Origin: Paraburkholderia ribeironis
GTDB taxonomy: Bacteria; Pseudomonadota; Gammaproteobacteria; Burkholderiales; Burkholderiaceae
Assembly: GCF_900019265.1 (NCBI RefSeq)
Contig: NZ_CYGX02000047.1
Span: 59,946-123,945, forward strand
Reading direction: 5' to 3'
DNA: 64,000 bases
A program made the translations under genes and the position numbers. Shown piece after piece: positions 53,774-62,770 of this stretch. The stretch's first letter is position 1. Every line of letters starts with the position of its first letter. Under the pieces are notes generated by a model. The model did not search any database and had not been told where the DNA came from. It saw only the letters and a program-made list of their open reading frames with translations.

Positions 53774-54202
53774 ATGACCAATCCAACCGATCTCAAGAAT
53801 ATCGGGCTCAAGGCGACCCTTCCGCGCCTCAAAATTCTTGAGATTTTTCAGCACAGCCCGGTACGTCATCTGACAGCCGAAGACGTATACCGCAACCTGT
53901 TGCACGAAGAGCTCGATATCGGCCTTGCAACCGTGTATCGCGTGCTGACGCAGTTCGAGCAGGCCGGCCTGCTCACGCGCAGCAATTTCGAATCGGGCAA
54001 GGCGGTGTTCGAACTGAACGAAGGGTCGCATCACGACCACCTTGTTTGCCTCGATTGCGGGCGCGTCGAAGAGTTTTTCGACTCCGAAATCGAGAGCCGT
54101 CAGCAGTCTATCGCGAAAGAGCGCGGCTTCAAGCTGCAGGAACACGCACTAGCGCTGTACGGTGCCTGCACCAAGGAAAATTGCCCGCATCGCAAGCACT
54201 GA
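53774..54202 (+). CDS. fur: Ferric uptake regulator Fur
   Basis: Metal-dependent repressor of 142 residues. N-terminal winged helix (KATLPRLKILEIFQHSPVRHLTAEDVYRNL) and C-terminal dimer domain with metal sites HHDHLVCLDCGRVEEF and the CTKENCPHRKH end. Cys pairs suggest the structural zinc site. Divergent from bamE, an arrangement seen in many betaproteobacteria. A terminator follows. Confidence 0.96.
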   Translation: MTNPTDLKNIGLKATLPRLKILEIFQHSPVRHLTAEDVYRNLLHEELDIGLATVYRVLTQFEQAGLLTRSNFESGKAVFELNEGSHHDHLVCLDCGRVEEFFDSEIESRQQSIAKERGFKLQEHALALYGACTKENCPHRKH

Positions 54203-54243
54203 TGCAGGGCCAGCCGCGTCGGGGGCGCGCGGTCCGGCAAACT

Positions 54244-54282
54244 AAAAAAGACCCGGCCGATGCGAATCGGCCGGGTCTCTTA
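54244..54282 (+). terminator. Terminator after fur
   Basis: AGACCCGGCCGAT / ATCGGCCGGGTCT strong stem, with A residues before and a short T-rich tail after. Confidence 0.82.
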
Positions 54283-54321
54283 ACGTCCAGCAGCGCCGTG
54301 TGACGAGCGCCGATGGCGCCG

Positions 54322-54834
54322 CTAGCTCACCAGTTCGGCGCTCGGCTCGAACGCCAGCCTCCACGGCTCGGCCAACCGCAATTCGTCGCAATTTTGCTGC
54401 TCGCCGCCACGATCGACCACCACGAAATCGCTCACCTGATCGAGCGCCAGCAGTGGATGATGCCAGACCCCTTTCGCATAGTTGACGCCTTGCCAGGCGT
54501 CGGTCCAGAAGGCGCGCATTTGCGCCGGATCGAACTCGCCCGCCGGCGCGACCACCACCAGATAGCGAGCCTGCCGTAATGGAATGAAAGCCTGGCTGCC
54601 GAGCGGATGCCGCTCCATCATCGTGATCTCGACCGGCAGCGCACGCGGTTGCGCGCGAAACAGGTTGATCAGCGGCCGCCCGCCGTGTTCCGTCACGTCG
54701 ACCCGGGCGAGATCGTGATAGCGCTCGGTCGTGCCGCCGTTGATTGGGAAATGGCGCGCGCCTGCCAGTTCGATGACGTCGCCGAACGGCGCGAAGGCCG
54801 CTCGCGTCAGACGTTCCATCTGCAATGTCTTCAT
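54322..54834 (-). CDS. allA: Ureidoglycolate lyase
   Basis: Cleaves ureidoglycolate to glyoxylate and urea, the last step of the allantoate route. The 170-residue cupin-like protein has the family segments FAPFGDVIEL, NGGTTERYHDLARVD, MMERHPLGSQAFIPL and GVWHHPLLAL. ATG at 54834 has GGAG eight bases upstream; a GTG at 54843 is too close to it. It lies 13 bases after alc, so the two are co-transcribed. Confidence 0.94.
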   Translation of the reverse strand: MKTLQMERLTRAAFAPFGDVIELAGARHFPINGGTTERYHDLARVDVTEHGGRPLINLFRAQPRALPVEITMMERHPLGSQAFIPLRQARYLVVVAPAGEFDPAQMRAFWTDAWQGVNYAKGVWHHPLLALDQVSDFVVVDRGGEQQNCDELRLAEPWRLAFEPSAELVS

Positions 54835-54847
54835 CGGGATCACTCCG

Positions 54848-55858
54848 TTACACGACCTCGCCCCACAGGCGCAGGCGCGATACGCCGCCGTCCGGGAAGA
54901 TATTGAAACGCACGTGCGTAACCAGCCCCAGCGATTCGAGACCCTCGGCGAACGTGTGGACGTGGTCCATCTGCAGTTTCTGATCGCCGAGCAGCACCGG
55001 CCAGAACATCGCCTGCGTGATGAGGGAATCGTCCGTGCCGCCCGTTACCGACGCCGCCTGCACCGAACAGCGGTCGGGGAAATTGCCCTTGAAGTGCGCG
55101 GTATCCACTTCGATCTTGCGGATCACGCCCGGCCGCGCCAGCGCGACGATCGCCCAGTCGTTGCCCGGCTCGCGACGGCGCCGCGTTTCCCAGCCGTCGC
55201 CCATGTTGACGCCGCGGCCCGGCATCAGCATTTGCGAGGCCGCTCCGAAATGCTGGTTGTTCGCCGCCACCAGATACGCGCCGTTTTCGATCGCCGCGAG
55301 GTCCAGCAGCGTGCCGCGCTCGATGCGCGTCCAGTCGCGCTGCGGCTGGCCGTACACGCGCAGACGCGCGAGACCGCCGTCCGGATATAGATTCACGCGC
55401 AGATGGGTGAACGCGCGCCCGTCGTTCACTTCGACGTAGTGGTGCTGGTTGCCCTGCAGCGTGGTGGCCGGTACCAGCGTTTGCCAGTCTGCGTGCTCGG
55501 ACGGCGCGTCGCCCTCAACGTAGCAGGCGTCGATCGATGCAGCCGGCGGGAAGTTGCCGGTGAAGTGGCTGGTATCCAGATCGACGCCATGCACGACGCC
55601 CGGCCGCGCGAGGCGGATCACGCAATAGTCGTGGCCGGTAGTGCGCTTGCGGCGGGTTTCCCAGCCATCCATCCACTTGCCGTGATCGTCGTATTTGCCG
55701 GGAATGAACACCGCCGGCTGCGGTTCGAGCATGCGTTCTTTCGGTGCGAAGAATTCGTCGCTGGCGTGCAGCGCCTTTGCACCCAGACGCGGGTCGGCGA
55801 GGTTCATGTAACGGCGGGTAAAGGCGGGAGCGTTGGGGTCGAGGATCGGGTTAGCCAT
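54848..55858 (-). CDS. alc: Allantoicase
   Basis: Hydrolyses allantoate to ureidoglycolate and urea. The 336-residue protein contains two related repeats, visible as DGWETRRKRTTGHDYCVIRLARPGVV and DGWETRRRREPGNDWAIVALARPGVI (read in parts), typical of allantoicase. Its product is the substrate of AllA encoded next. Lies 181 bases downstream of the DctA-like gene on the same strand. Confidence 0.95.
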   Translation of the reverse strand: MANPILDPNAPAFTRRYMNLADPRLGAKALHASDEFFAPKERMLEPQPAVFIPGKYDDHGKWMDGWETRRKRTTGHDYCVIRLARPGVVHGVDLDTSHFTGNFPPAASIDACYVEGDAPSEHADWQTLVPATTLQGNQHHYVEVNDGRAFTHLRVNLYPDGGLARLRVYGQPQRDWTRIERGTLLDLAAIENGAYLVAANNQHFGAASQMLMPGRGVNMGDGWETRRRREPGNDWAIVALARPGVIRKIEVDTAHFKGNFPDRCSVQAASVTGGTDDSLITQAMFWPVLLGDQKLQMDHVHTFAEGLESLGLVTHVRFNIFPDGGVSRLRLWGEVV

Positions 55859-55990
55859 GGTCTCGGTCAGACAGCAAAAAGGTGAAGGACTGGCGGCGGA
55901 GTCGCGGCATCCGCCGTCGCACAGCGCGCCTGGTTGGCGCGGGAAATCAGGGTGCGGGTGATCGCAGCGTTCGCGGATCGTTCGCGCGTT

Positions 55991-56030
55991 GATCGCTCAT
56001 GGATCGCTCATGGATCGCTCATGGATCGAC
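55991..56030. repeat. 11-bp tandem repeat between dctA and alc
   Basis: About three and a half copies of GATCGCTCATG just after the DctA-like gene. Confidence 0.85.
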
Positions 56031-56039
56031 CCGCTCGCA

Positions 56040-57368
56040 TCAGACGGCCGGTGCGCGGTCGCCCGCCACCGACTCGTCGCCCGCGTCTTCGCCGGCGGGC
56101 ACGTAGCGCAATGCCGCGTCGCGGTTCAGAACGCGATGCGCACGCGCCCGGTCGATATCGTTTTCCCACACGGCGACCACTACCGTCGCGACGCAGTTGC
56201 CGATCAGGTTGGTCAATGCGCGGGCAATGCCGACGAACCAGTCAACCGGCAGGATCAGCACGAGGCCGAGCACGGGAATCGCCGGAATGGCGGACAAGGT
56301 CGCAGCCAGGATCACGATGGCCGAACCGGGAATGCCGTGCGCGCCCTTCGACGTCACGAGCGACACCAGCACCACTACGATCAGGTCATGCAAGGACAAC
56401 GGGGTGTTGGTGGCCTGCGCGATGAAGATCACCGCAAGCGTCAGATAAATCGAAAAACCGTCGAGATTGAACGAGTAGCCGGTCGGAATCACCAGTCCGA
56501 CGGTCGAGTCCTTCACACCCATCCATTCGAGCTTGCGCATGATCTGCGGCAGCACGGCATCGGACGAAGCGGTACCGAGCACGATCGACAGCTCTTCACG
56601 CAGGTAGCGAACCAGCTTGAACAGGCTGAAGCCCGCCAGCCGCATGACCACACCCAGCACGACCGCCACGAACACGACGCAGCTCGCGTAGAAGACCAGC
56701 ACCAGCATGCCGAGTTGCTTGAGCGATTCGACGCCGTACGTGCCGGTCGTGAACGCGATCGCACCCAGCACGCCGAGCGGCGCGAGCTTGATGATGAAAC
56801 CCATCACGCGGAAAAACACCTGCGCCAGCTCGTCGACCAGCGCGTTCACGCGCTGCGCCTTCTTGCCGAGCAGCGACAGCGCCGAGCCGAACAACACCGA
56901 AAACACCAGAATCTGCAGGATATCGCCGGTGGCGAACGCGTTGATCGCGGTGTCGGGAATGATCTTCAGCAGAAAGCCGGCGGTGTCCTTGAGGCTCTTC
57001 GCGTGCTCGGCGTAGGTCGCGAGCGACGCGGCGTCGAGCGAACGCAGATCGATGTTCATGCCCACGCCCGGCCGCGTGGCATAGGCCAGCACCGCGCCGA
57101 TCACGAGCGCGATCGTCGTCATGATCTCGAAGTACACCACCGCCTTCAACCCGACGCGCCCCACTTTGCGCAGATCGCCGGCGTGCGCCATGCCGCTGAC
57201 CACCACGCAGAACACGATCGGACCGATCACCATCTTGATCAGCTTGAGAAAACCGTCGCCGAGCGGGCGCAGCGATTGAGCGAAATGCGGGTACACCGCG
57301 CCGATCGCGACGCCCACCACCAGCGCTATGACGACCCGGCCAAATAGCGAATTGAAGAATTTCAACAC
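56040..57368 (-). CDS. dctA: C4-dicarboxylate transporter (DctA family)
   Basis: Inner-membrane cation symporter of the DAACS family, 442 residues with about eight spans and two hairpins. Signatures are KMVIGPIVFCVVVSGMAHAGDL, the serine-rich ASSDAVLPQIMRKLEWMG hairpin and IPTGYSFNLDGFSIYLTLAVIFIAQA. Usual substrates are succinate, fumarate and malate. GTG start with AGGAGG upstream. A good promoter and a palindromic operator precede it. Its place beside allantoate genes leaves open a related carboxylate as substrate. Confidence 0.92.
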   Translation of the reverse strand: MLKFFNSLFGRVVIALVVGVAIGAVYPHFAQSLRPLGDGFLKLIKMVIGPIVFCVVVSGMAHAGDLRKVGRVGLKAVVYFEIMTTIALVIGAVLAYATRPGVGMNIDLRSLDAASLATYAEHAKSLKDTAGFLLKIIPDTAINAFATGDILQILVFSVLFGSALSLLGKKAQRVNALVDELAQVFFRVMGFIIKLAPLGVLGAIAFTTGTYGVESLKQLGMLVLVFYASCVVFVAVVLGVVMRLAGFSLFKLVRYLREELSIVLGTASSDAVLPQIMRKLEWMGVKDSTVGLVIPTGYSFNLDGFSIYLTLAVIFIAQATNTPLSLHDLIVVVLVSLVTSKGAHGIPGSAIVILAATLSAIPAIPVLGLVLILPVDWFVGIARALTNLIGNCVATVVVAVWENDIDRARAHRVLNRDAALRYVPAGEDAGDESVAGDRAPAV

Positions 57369-57403
57369 GGCTGCCTCCTGGTTGCGATTCTGATCTGTTC
57401 AGA

Positions 57404-57416
57404 CTGGTCCGACCAG
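57404..57416. promoter_or_regulatory. Palindromic operator at the dctA promoter
   Basis: CTGGTCCGACCAG, a perfect 6+6 palindrome about one central base, just downstream of the dctA -10 box. Matches the FadR-subfamily GntR consensus TNGTNNNACNA. Confidence 0.82.
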
Positions 57417-57430
57417 CACTGTTATGGCGA

Positions 57431-57459
57431 ATAGTAGGAAGCCGATATACTGACGTCAA
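57431..57459 (-). promoter_or_regulatory. Sigma-70 promoter of dctA
   Basis: On the minus strand TTGACG (57459-57454) and TACTAT (57436-57431) with 17-base spacing, with the operator immediately downstream. Confidence 0.75.
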
Positions 57460-57550
57460 GGATTCATCGAACAGTGTTTACCCGCTATTTCGCGGGATTG
57501 CGGATTTGCATCGCGGCAAGGCACACGCGTTGAGAGCGCGTATTACAATA

Positions 57551-57563
57551 CTGGTCAGACCAG
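57551..57563. promoter_or_regulatory. Palindromic operator before the GntR gene
   Basis: CTGGTCAGACCAG, identical to the dctA-side palindrome except for the central base. It lies just after a TACAAT (57544-57549) and 19 bases before the GntR start codon. Confidence 0.82.
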
Positions 57564-57582
57564 ACCGCCGAGGGAGCCACAA

Positions 57583-58275
57583 ATGAAAAATGTCCCGCAT
57601 ACCGTCACCGACGCCGCCATTGCGACCATCCGCGACCGGATCGAAGGGGGGGTCTATCCGGTGGGCAGTCTGTTGCCGGCCCAGCGTCAACTCTCCGAAG
57701 AACTGTCGATCAGCCGCGCGTCGTTGCGCGAAGCGCTGTCCACGCTCGAAGCGCTTGGGCTGCTGACGATCCGTCCCGGCAAGGGCGTGTACGTGGAAAG
57801 TGCGCAAGCCGCGGCCGCGCAAACGTGGCGTTTCGCCGAGCAGTCGTCGCTGCCGGATACCTATCAGATGCGCTACGCGCTGGAGGGCTTCGCCGCGCGC
57901 ATGGCGGCGCTCGCGGTGACAGACTCCGACCTCGCCTGGTTCGAGGAAAACATCACGGCGATGCAGACAGCACTCGCATGCGACGAACTCGACGAAGCCG
58001 CCCGCCTCGATTACGACTTTCACATGCGCATCGTGGGCATTGCCGGCAACGCGGCGATCGAATCGATTCTGAGCAGCAGCGCAGAAATCATGAAGGAAAG
58101 CCAGCGGCTGCCGTTCTACCGGCGCGAACTCGTGCTATCCACGTACACCGAGCACCGCGCGATTCTGGACGCGCTCACGGCGCGCGATTCCGCCGCCGCC
58201 GGCAAGGCCATCGAAACCCACATCTCGAACGCCGCGCAGCGTGCCGGCGTTTATTTCCCGACTCCGCAGATGTAA
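57583..58275 (+). CDS. GntR family regulator, FadR subfamily
   Basis: A 230-residue regulator: winged helix at residues about 8-75 (LLPAQRQLSEELSISRASLREALSTLEALGLL, read in parts) and a C-terminal FCD domain with the metal-binding pattern D-x3-H...H...H seen in DYDFHMRI, EHRAIL and ETHISNA. FCD regulators often bind carboxylates such as lactate, glycolate or citrate. Divergent from dctA, with twin palindromes in the gap. Probably a repressor of dctA and of itself; ligand unknown. Confidence 0.9.
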   Translation: MKNVPHTVTDAAIATIRDRIEGGVYPVGSLLPAQRQLSEELSISRASLREALSTLEALGLLTIRPGKGVYVESAQAAAAQTWRFAEQSSLPDTYQMRYALEGFAARMAALAVTDSDLAWFEENITAMQTALACDELDEAARLDYDFHMRIVGIAGNAAIESILSSSAEIMKESQRLPFYRRELVLSTYTEHRAILDALTARDSAAAGKAIETHISNAAQRAGVYFPTPQM

Positions 58276-58306
58276 AAAAGCCGCCCCGAAGAGCGGCTTT
58301 TTTTGC
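58274..58306 (+). terminator. Terminator between the GntR gene and gap
   Basis: AAAAAAGCCGC / GCGGCTTTTTTT stem between convergent genes, with A and T runs suited to both directions. Confidence 0.9.
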
Positions 58307-58361
58307 GCTGGAAAGCCGACCTGAGGCCGGCCTCACAGCGCATCACACGAAGCGCAATGGC

Positions 58362-59372
58362 TTACTTCGCGCTGGCGAGCGCCACCGCCGTGTCCAGCAT
58401 GCGGTTCGAGAAGCCCCACTCGTTGTCGTACCAGCTCGACACCTTCACCAGACGGCCCGACACCTTGGTCAACGTCGCGTCGAACGTCGACGAAGCCGGG
58501 TTGTGGTTGAAGTCGATCGACACCAGCGGTGCGTCGTTGTAACCGAGGATGCCCTTCAGCGCGCCTTGCGATGCTTCCTTCATGATCGCGTTGACTTCTT
58601 CGACCGTCGTGTCCCGCGCGGCGATGAACGACAGGTCGACCACCGACACGTTGATCGTCGGGACGCGAATCGCGTAGCCGTCCAGCTTGCCGTTCAGTTC
58701 CGGCAGCACGAGGCCAACCGCCGAAGCAGCGCCGGTCTTGGTCGGGATCTGGCTGTGCGTCGCCGAGCGTGCGCGGCGCAGATCTTCGTGGTACACGTCG
58801 GTCAGGACCTGGTCGTTCGTGTACGCGTGAATCGTCGTCATCAGGCCGTTCACGAGGCCGATCTTGTCGTTCAGCGGCTTGACGAGCGGTGCCAGGCAGT
58901 TGGTCGTGCACGATGCGTTCGAGATCACCGTGTCCGATGCCTTCAGCACGTTGTGGTTCACGCCGTAGACGACCGTTGCGTCGACGTCCTTGCCGCCCGG
59001 CGCCGAAATGATGACCTTCTTTGCGCCGCCCTTGATGTGCGCGCTGGCCTTTTCCTTGGTCGTGAAAAAGCCTGTGCACTCCATCACGACGTCGACCTTC
59101 AGCTCGCCCCACGGCAGTTCCGCCGGGTTGCGGTTGGCCAGCACGCGGATCTTGTCGCCGTTGACGACCAGGTAGTCACCGTCCACCGACACGTCGCCCG
59201 GGAACTTGCCGTGCGCGGTGTCGTATTGCGTCAGGTGAGCGTTGGTTTTGGCATCGCCCAGATCGTTGATGGCGACGATTTCGAGATCGTGCTTCTTGCC
59301 GTTTTCGTAGAAGGCGCGCAGGGTGTTGCGGCCGATCCGGCCGTAGCCGTTGATTGCGACGCGAATCGTCAT
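58362..59372 (-). CDS. gap: Glyceraldehyde-3-phosphate dehydrogenase, type I
   Basis: Glycolytic enzyme of 336 residues. NAD-binding INGYGRIGRNTLRAF at the N-terminus and the catalytic-Cys motif SNASCTTNCLAPL. Transcribed after tkt (96-base gap) on the same strand. The Entner-Doudoroff product glyceraldehyde-3-phosphate enters here, but no HexR-like box is visible upstream. Confidence 0.97.
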   Translation of the reverse strand: MTIRVAINGYGRIGRNTLRAFYENGKKHDLEIVAINDLGDAKTNAHLTQYDTAHGKFPGDVSVDGDYLVVNGDKIRVLANRNPAELPWGELKVDVVMECTGFFTTKEKASAHIKGGAKKVIISAPGGKDVDATVVYGVNHNVLKASDTVISNASCTTNCLAPLVKPLNDKIGLVNGLMTTIHAYTNDQVLTDVYHEDLRRARSATHSQIPTKTGAASAVGLVLPELNGKLDGYAIRVPTINVSVVDLSFIAARDTTVEEVNAIMKEASQGALKGILGYNDAPLVSIDFNHNPASSTFDATLTKVSGRLVKVSSWYDNEWGFSNRMLDTAVALASAK

Positions 59373-59468
59373 GGTCTATCTCCTGATGGCTGAAAAAATA
59401 CGTCCAGGTTTGTCTGACTGACAGCATTGCCGCGCATTCGCACACACACGGCAACGCATGCCGTTGGA

Positions 59469-61490
59469 TCAGCCGAGTGCGGCTTTAGCCGTTTCTACTA
59501 CGTGCTCGACCGTGAAACCGAAATGCTTGAACAGTACGCCTGCCGGGGCCGATTCGCCGAACGTGTCGATCCCGACCACCCCGCCTTCCAGACCCACATA
59601 CTTGCGCCAGAAATCCGTCACACCCGCTTCGATCGCAACGCGGCGTACGCCCTTGGGCAGCACGCGTTCGCGGTACGCGGCGTCCTGCTTGTCGAACACC
59701 GTGGTCGACGGCATCGACACGACGCGCGCCGCGATGCCTTCGCGCGCCAGCGGCTCGACCGCCTTCAGCGCGAGTTCGACTTCCGAGCCGGTGGCGATCA
59801 GGATGATCTTGCGCGCAACGATCTCGTCGTTCCAGTCGCGCAGCACGTAGCCTCCCTTCTCGATGTTGGCGATCTGCGCGTCGGTGCGCTCCGTGAACGG
59901 CAGGTTCTGACGGCTGAAGATCAGGCACGACGGGCCTTGATGTTCGATGGCGTGGGTCCACGCCACCGCCGTCTCGACCGTGTCGGCCGGGCGCCACGTG
60001 TGCAGATGCGGAATCAGACGCAGGCTTGCGACGTGTTCGATCGACTGGTGGGTCGGGCCGTCTTCGCCCAGACCGATCGAGTCGTGCGTGAACACGAAGA
60101 TCGACTGCGCCTTCATCAGCGCGGCGACGCGCAGCGCGTTGCGGCTGTAGTCCGAGAACGTCAGGAAGGTACCGCCGAACGCCTTGAAACCGCCATGCAG
60201 CGCGACGCCATTGATCGCGGCGCTCATGCCGAATTCGCGCACGCCGTAGTTCACGTAGTTGCCGGCGGCCTTGCCTTCGGCGTTCACGCGAACCGACTTG
60301 GCAGCCTTCCAGTTGGTCAGGTTCGAACCGGTCAGATCAGCTGAACCGCCGAGCAGTTCAGGCAGCACCGCCGACAGGCCTTCGATCGCCTGCTGCGATG
60401 CCTTGCGCGTCGCGACGGTTTCGGCGCGCTCGTTCGCGCCGGCGATGATGGCCCGCGCCTTTTCCTTCCAGTCTGCCGGCAGCTGCTTCGCATCGCGCCG
60501 CTTGAACTCGGCCGCTTCCTGCGGATACTTCGCCGCATAGGCCGCGAATGCCTTGTCCCAGTCGGCTTCGAGGTGCGCGCCCGCGTCCTTCGCGTCCCAC
60601 GCTGCGTAGACCTCCTGCGGAATCACGAACGGCTCCCACTTCCAGCCGATCGCCTCGCGGGTCGCCGCGATTTCCTTGTCGCCGAGCGGCGCGCCGTGCG
60701 AATCGTGGGAGCCGGCCTTGGTCGGCGAGCCTTCACCGATCACGGTCTTGCAGCAGATCAGGGTCGGCTTGTCCGACAGCTTGGCCTGCTTGATCGCCGC
60801 GTCGACCGCGCCGACGTCATGGCCGACCACATTCGGGATCACCTTCCAGCCGTACGCTTCAAAACGCTTCGGCGTGTCGTCGTGGAACCAGTGCACCACT
60901 TCGCCGTCGATCGAGATGCCGTTATCGTCGTAGAACGCGATCAGCTTGTTCAGCTTCAGCACGCCCGCCAGCGAACAGGCTTCGTGCGAGATACCTTCCA
61001 TCAGGCAGCCGTCGCCGACGAACACGTACGTGTGGTGGTCGACGATCTGCGCGTCAGGCTTGTTGAATTCGGTGGCGAGCAGCGACTCGGCGAGCGCCAT
61101 GCCAACCGCGTTCGCCAACCCCTGGCCGAGCGGCCCGGTGGTGGTTTCGACGCCCGGCGTGATGCCGTATTCCGGGTGGCCCGGCGTCTTCGAATGCATC
61201 TGGCGGAAGTTCTTCAGCTCTTCCATCGGCAGATCGTAGCCGGTGAGGTGCAGCAGCGAGTACAGCAGCATCGAGCCGTGGCCGTTGGACAGCACGAAAC
61301 GGTCGCGATTGGCCCATTGCGGGTTCTTCGGGTTGTGGCGCAGATGACGCGACCACAAAGCCACACCGATTTCGGCCATGCCCATCGGCATGCCGGGGTG
61401 GCCGGAATTCGCTTTTTGAACGGCATCCATGGACAACGCGCGGATTGCGTTGGCCATCAAGGAAGTGGGTGTGGGAGACGAGGTCGTCAT
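59469..61490 (-). CDS. tkt: Transketolase
   Basis: Thiamine-diphosphate enzyme of the pentose phosphate pathway, 673 residues. N-terminal MANAIRALSMDAVQKANSGHPG, the cofactor motif VGDGCLMEGISHEA, pyrimidine-domain GLGEDGPTHQSIEH and C-terminal domain after FSRQNLPF. ATG at 61490 gives the usual start; the much longer open frame upstream is non-coding. Probably co-transcribed with gap. Confidence 0.97.
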   Translation of the reverse strand: MTTSSPTPTSLMANAIRALSMDAVQKANSGHPGMPMGMAEIGVALWSRHLRHNPKNPQWANRDRFVLSNGHGSMLLYSLLHLTGYDLPMEELKNFRQMHSKTPGHPEYGITPGVETTTGPLGQGLANAVGMALAESLLATEFNKPDAQIVDHHTYVFVGDGCLMEGISHEACSLAGVLKLNKLIAFYDDNGISIDGEVVHWFHDDTPKRFEAYGWKVIPNVVGHDVGAVDAAIKQAKLSDKPTLICCKTVIGEGSPTKAGSHDSHGAPLGDKEIAATREAIGWKWEPFVIPQEVYAAWDAKDAGAHLEADWDKAFAAYAAKYPQEAAEFKRRDAKQLPADWKEKARAIIAGANERAETVATRKASQQAIEGLSAVLPELLGGSADLTGSNLTNWKAAKSVRVNAEGKAAGNYVNYGVREFGMSAAINGVALHGGFKAFGGTFLTFSDYSRNALRVAALMKAQSIFVFTHDSIGLGEDGPTHQSIEHVASLRLIPHLHTWRPADTVETAVAWTHAIEHQGPSCLIFSRQNLPFTERTDAQIANIEKGGYVLRDWNDEIVARKIILIATGSEVELALKAVEPLAREGIAARVVSMPSTTVFDKQDAAYRERVLPKGVRRVAIEAGVTDFWRKYVGLEGGVVGIDTFGESAPAGVLFKHFGFTVEHVVETAKAALG

Positions 61491-61768
61491 GTCGAGTCCG
61501 GAGACAGAGTCAGGAAGCGGTGCGCGCTTGAGGACCGGGAGCTCGGCGGCCAATTCGCTGCGGCGCACGGTGCGGCGCCACGAGACGCGAAACGGGCAGA
61601 GCAAACGGACAAGGCTGAAAGCGTCACATTCTAACAGAACGTTGACCGGCTCCCGGCGCGCAGAGCCGCCGGTGCGCACGGTGCGATTCAGGCGTGGCGG
61701 CCGAAGCGCGTCGCCCTTTACAATTGGACAACCAAACCCACCGCGCTCCAGAGGGAGCCCGCCCCGCC
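61491..61768. other. Divergent intergenic region tkt-speE
   Basis: About 280 bases without a gene. It holds the tkt promoter side and, for speE, a TACAAT at 61717-61722 as a -10 candidate. Confidence 0.45.
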
Positions 61769-62641
61769 GTGAGCGCTGCCCTGTTGTTCCATCCGAGTCC
61801 CGACGCCGTCTATGGGTTTCCGCATGCGCGTCTTGTCGCACGCGTCGATTCGCGGCACCAGCGTATCGAGGTGTGGGATACGCGCCAGCTCGGCCGGCTT
61901 TTCACGCTCGACGGCCGGCCGATGACGTCCACTGGCGACGAGTTCATCTATCACGAATGCATGGTCCATCCGATCGCGCTCGCGCATCCGTCGCCGCGCA
62001 CGGCGCTGGTGCTCGGCGGCGGCGATGGCGGCGCGGCGCGGCAACTGCTGCGGCACCCCGGCATCGAACGGATCGTGGTCGCGGAGCTGGATGCGGAAGT
62101 GGTGCGCCTGACACGCGAACATTTGCCCGATGTACATGGCGCCGCGTTCGACAATCCGCGCGTCGAGCTGGTGATCGGCGACGCCGCGCAATACGTCGCG
62201 GCAGCGGCACCGTCACAGTTCGAGCTGGTCATCTTCGATCTGACGCCGCCGGATTCGCCCGCCGCGAGCCTGTACACACCCGCCTTCTATCAGCAGCTCA
62301 AGCGGACCATGCGCCCGGGCGCCGCGCTCTCGTTGCATCTGGGCTCACCCTATTTCCACGCACGCCGGATTGCCGGCCTGCTCGACGATCTGCGCGCCGC
62401 ATTCGCCGTCGTGCGCACGATGAACACCTTCGTCCCGCTGTACGGCTCGCTATGGATGATGGCGAGCGCCAGCGATACGCTCGACCCCGCCGCCATCGCT
62501 ATCGACACGCTTGCCGAGCGCCTCGCGGCACGCGGGATCGACTCGCTGAAACACTACGAACCGGCCATGCACGCCGGACTGTTCTCGGCATCGCGGTCTG
62601 TGCGCGATAAACTAAGTCAATTCTTAAAGCCAACGCGCTAA
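61769..62641 (+). CDS. speE: Spermidine synthase family protein
   Basis: Aminopropyltransferase fold, 290 residues. The nucleotide-binding GGGDGGAARQLLRHPGIERIVVAELD, the substrate gate FTLDGRPMTSTGDEFIYHECMVHPIAL and VIFDLTPPDSPAASLYTPAFYQQL match SpeE. The expected chemistry is transfer of aminopropyl from decarboxylated SAM to putrescine. GTG start at 61769 has a GGGAG site 12 bases upstream; the longer in-frame ATG start is less likely. speD is not in view, so the polyamine product is inferred. Confidence 0.9.
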   Translation: MSAALLFHPSPDAVYGFPHARLVARVDSRHQRIEVWDTRQLGRLFTLDGRPMTSTGDEFIYHECMVHPIALAHPSPRTALVLGGGDGGAARQLLRHPGIERIVVAELDAEVVRLTREHLPDVHGAAFDNPRVELVIGDAAQYVAAAAPSQFELVIFDLTPPDSPAASLYTPAFYQQLKRTMRPGAALSLHLGSPYFHARRIAGLLDDLRAAFAVVRTMNTFVPLYGSLWMMASASDTLDPAAIAIDTLAERLAARGIDSLKHYEPAMHAGLFSASRSVRDKLSQFLKPTR

Positions 62642-62770
62642 CGGGTGAGCACAATATACGGTTGCGTCTGATCGCACGATCGGTAGCGGACACACGACCG
62701 GCGCGGCGCGTCGCCTTCAACCGGCACCCGTCACTTGCCCCCCGCCAACCCCAAGGATCCGGAGAACTCC

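Noticed and set aside
58303..59175. Possible HexR box at gap
   Set aside because: No TGTAGTT-type palindrome is found upstream of gap or tkt.
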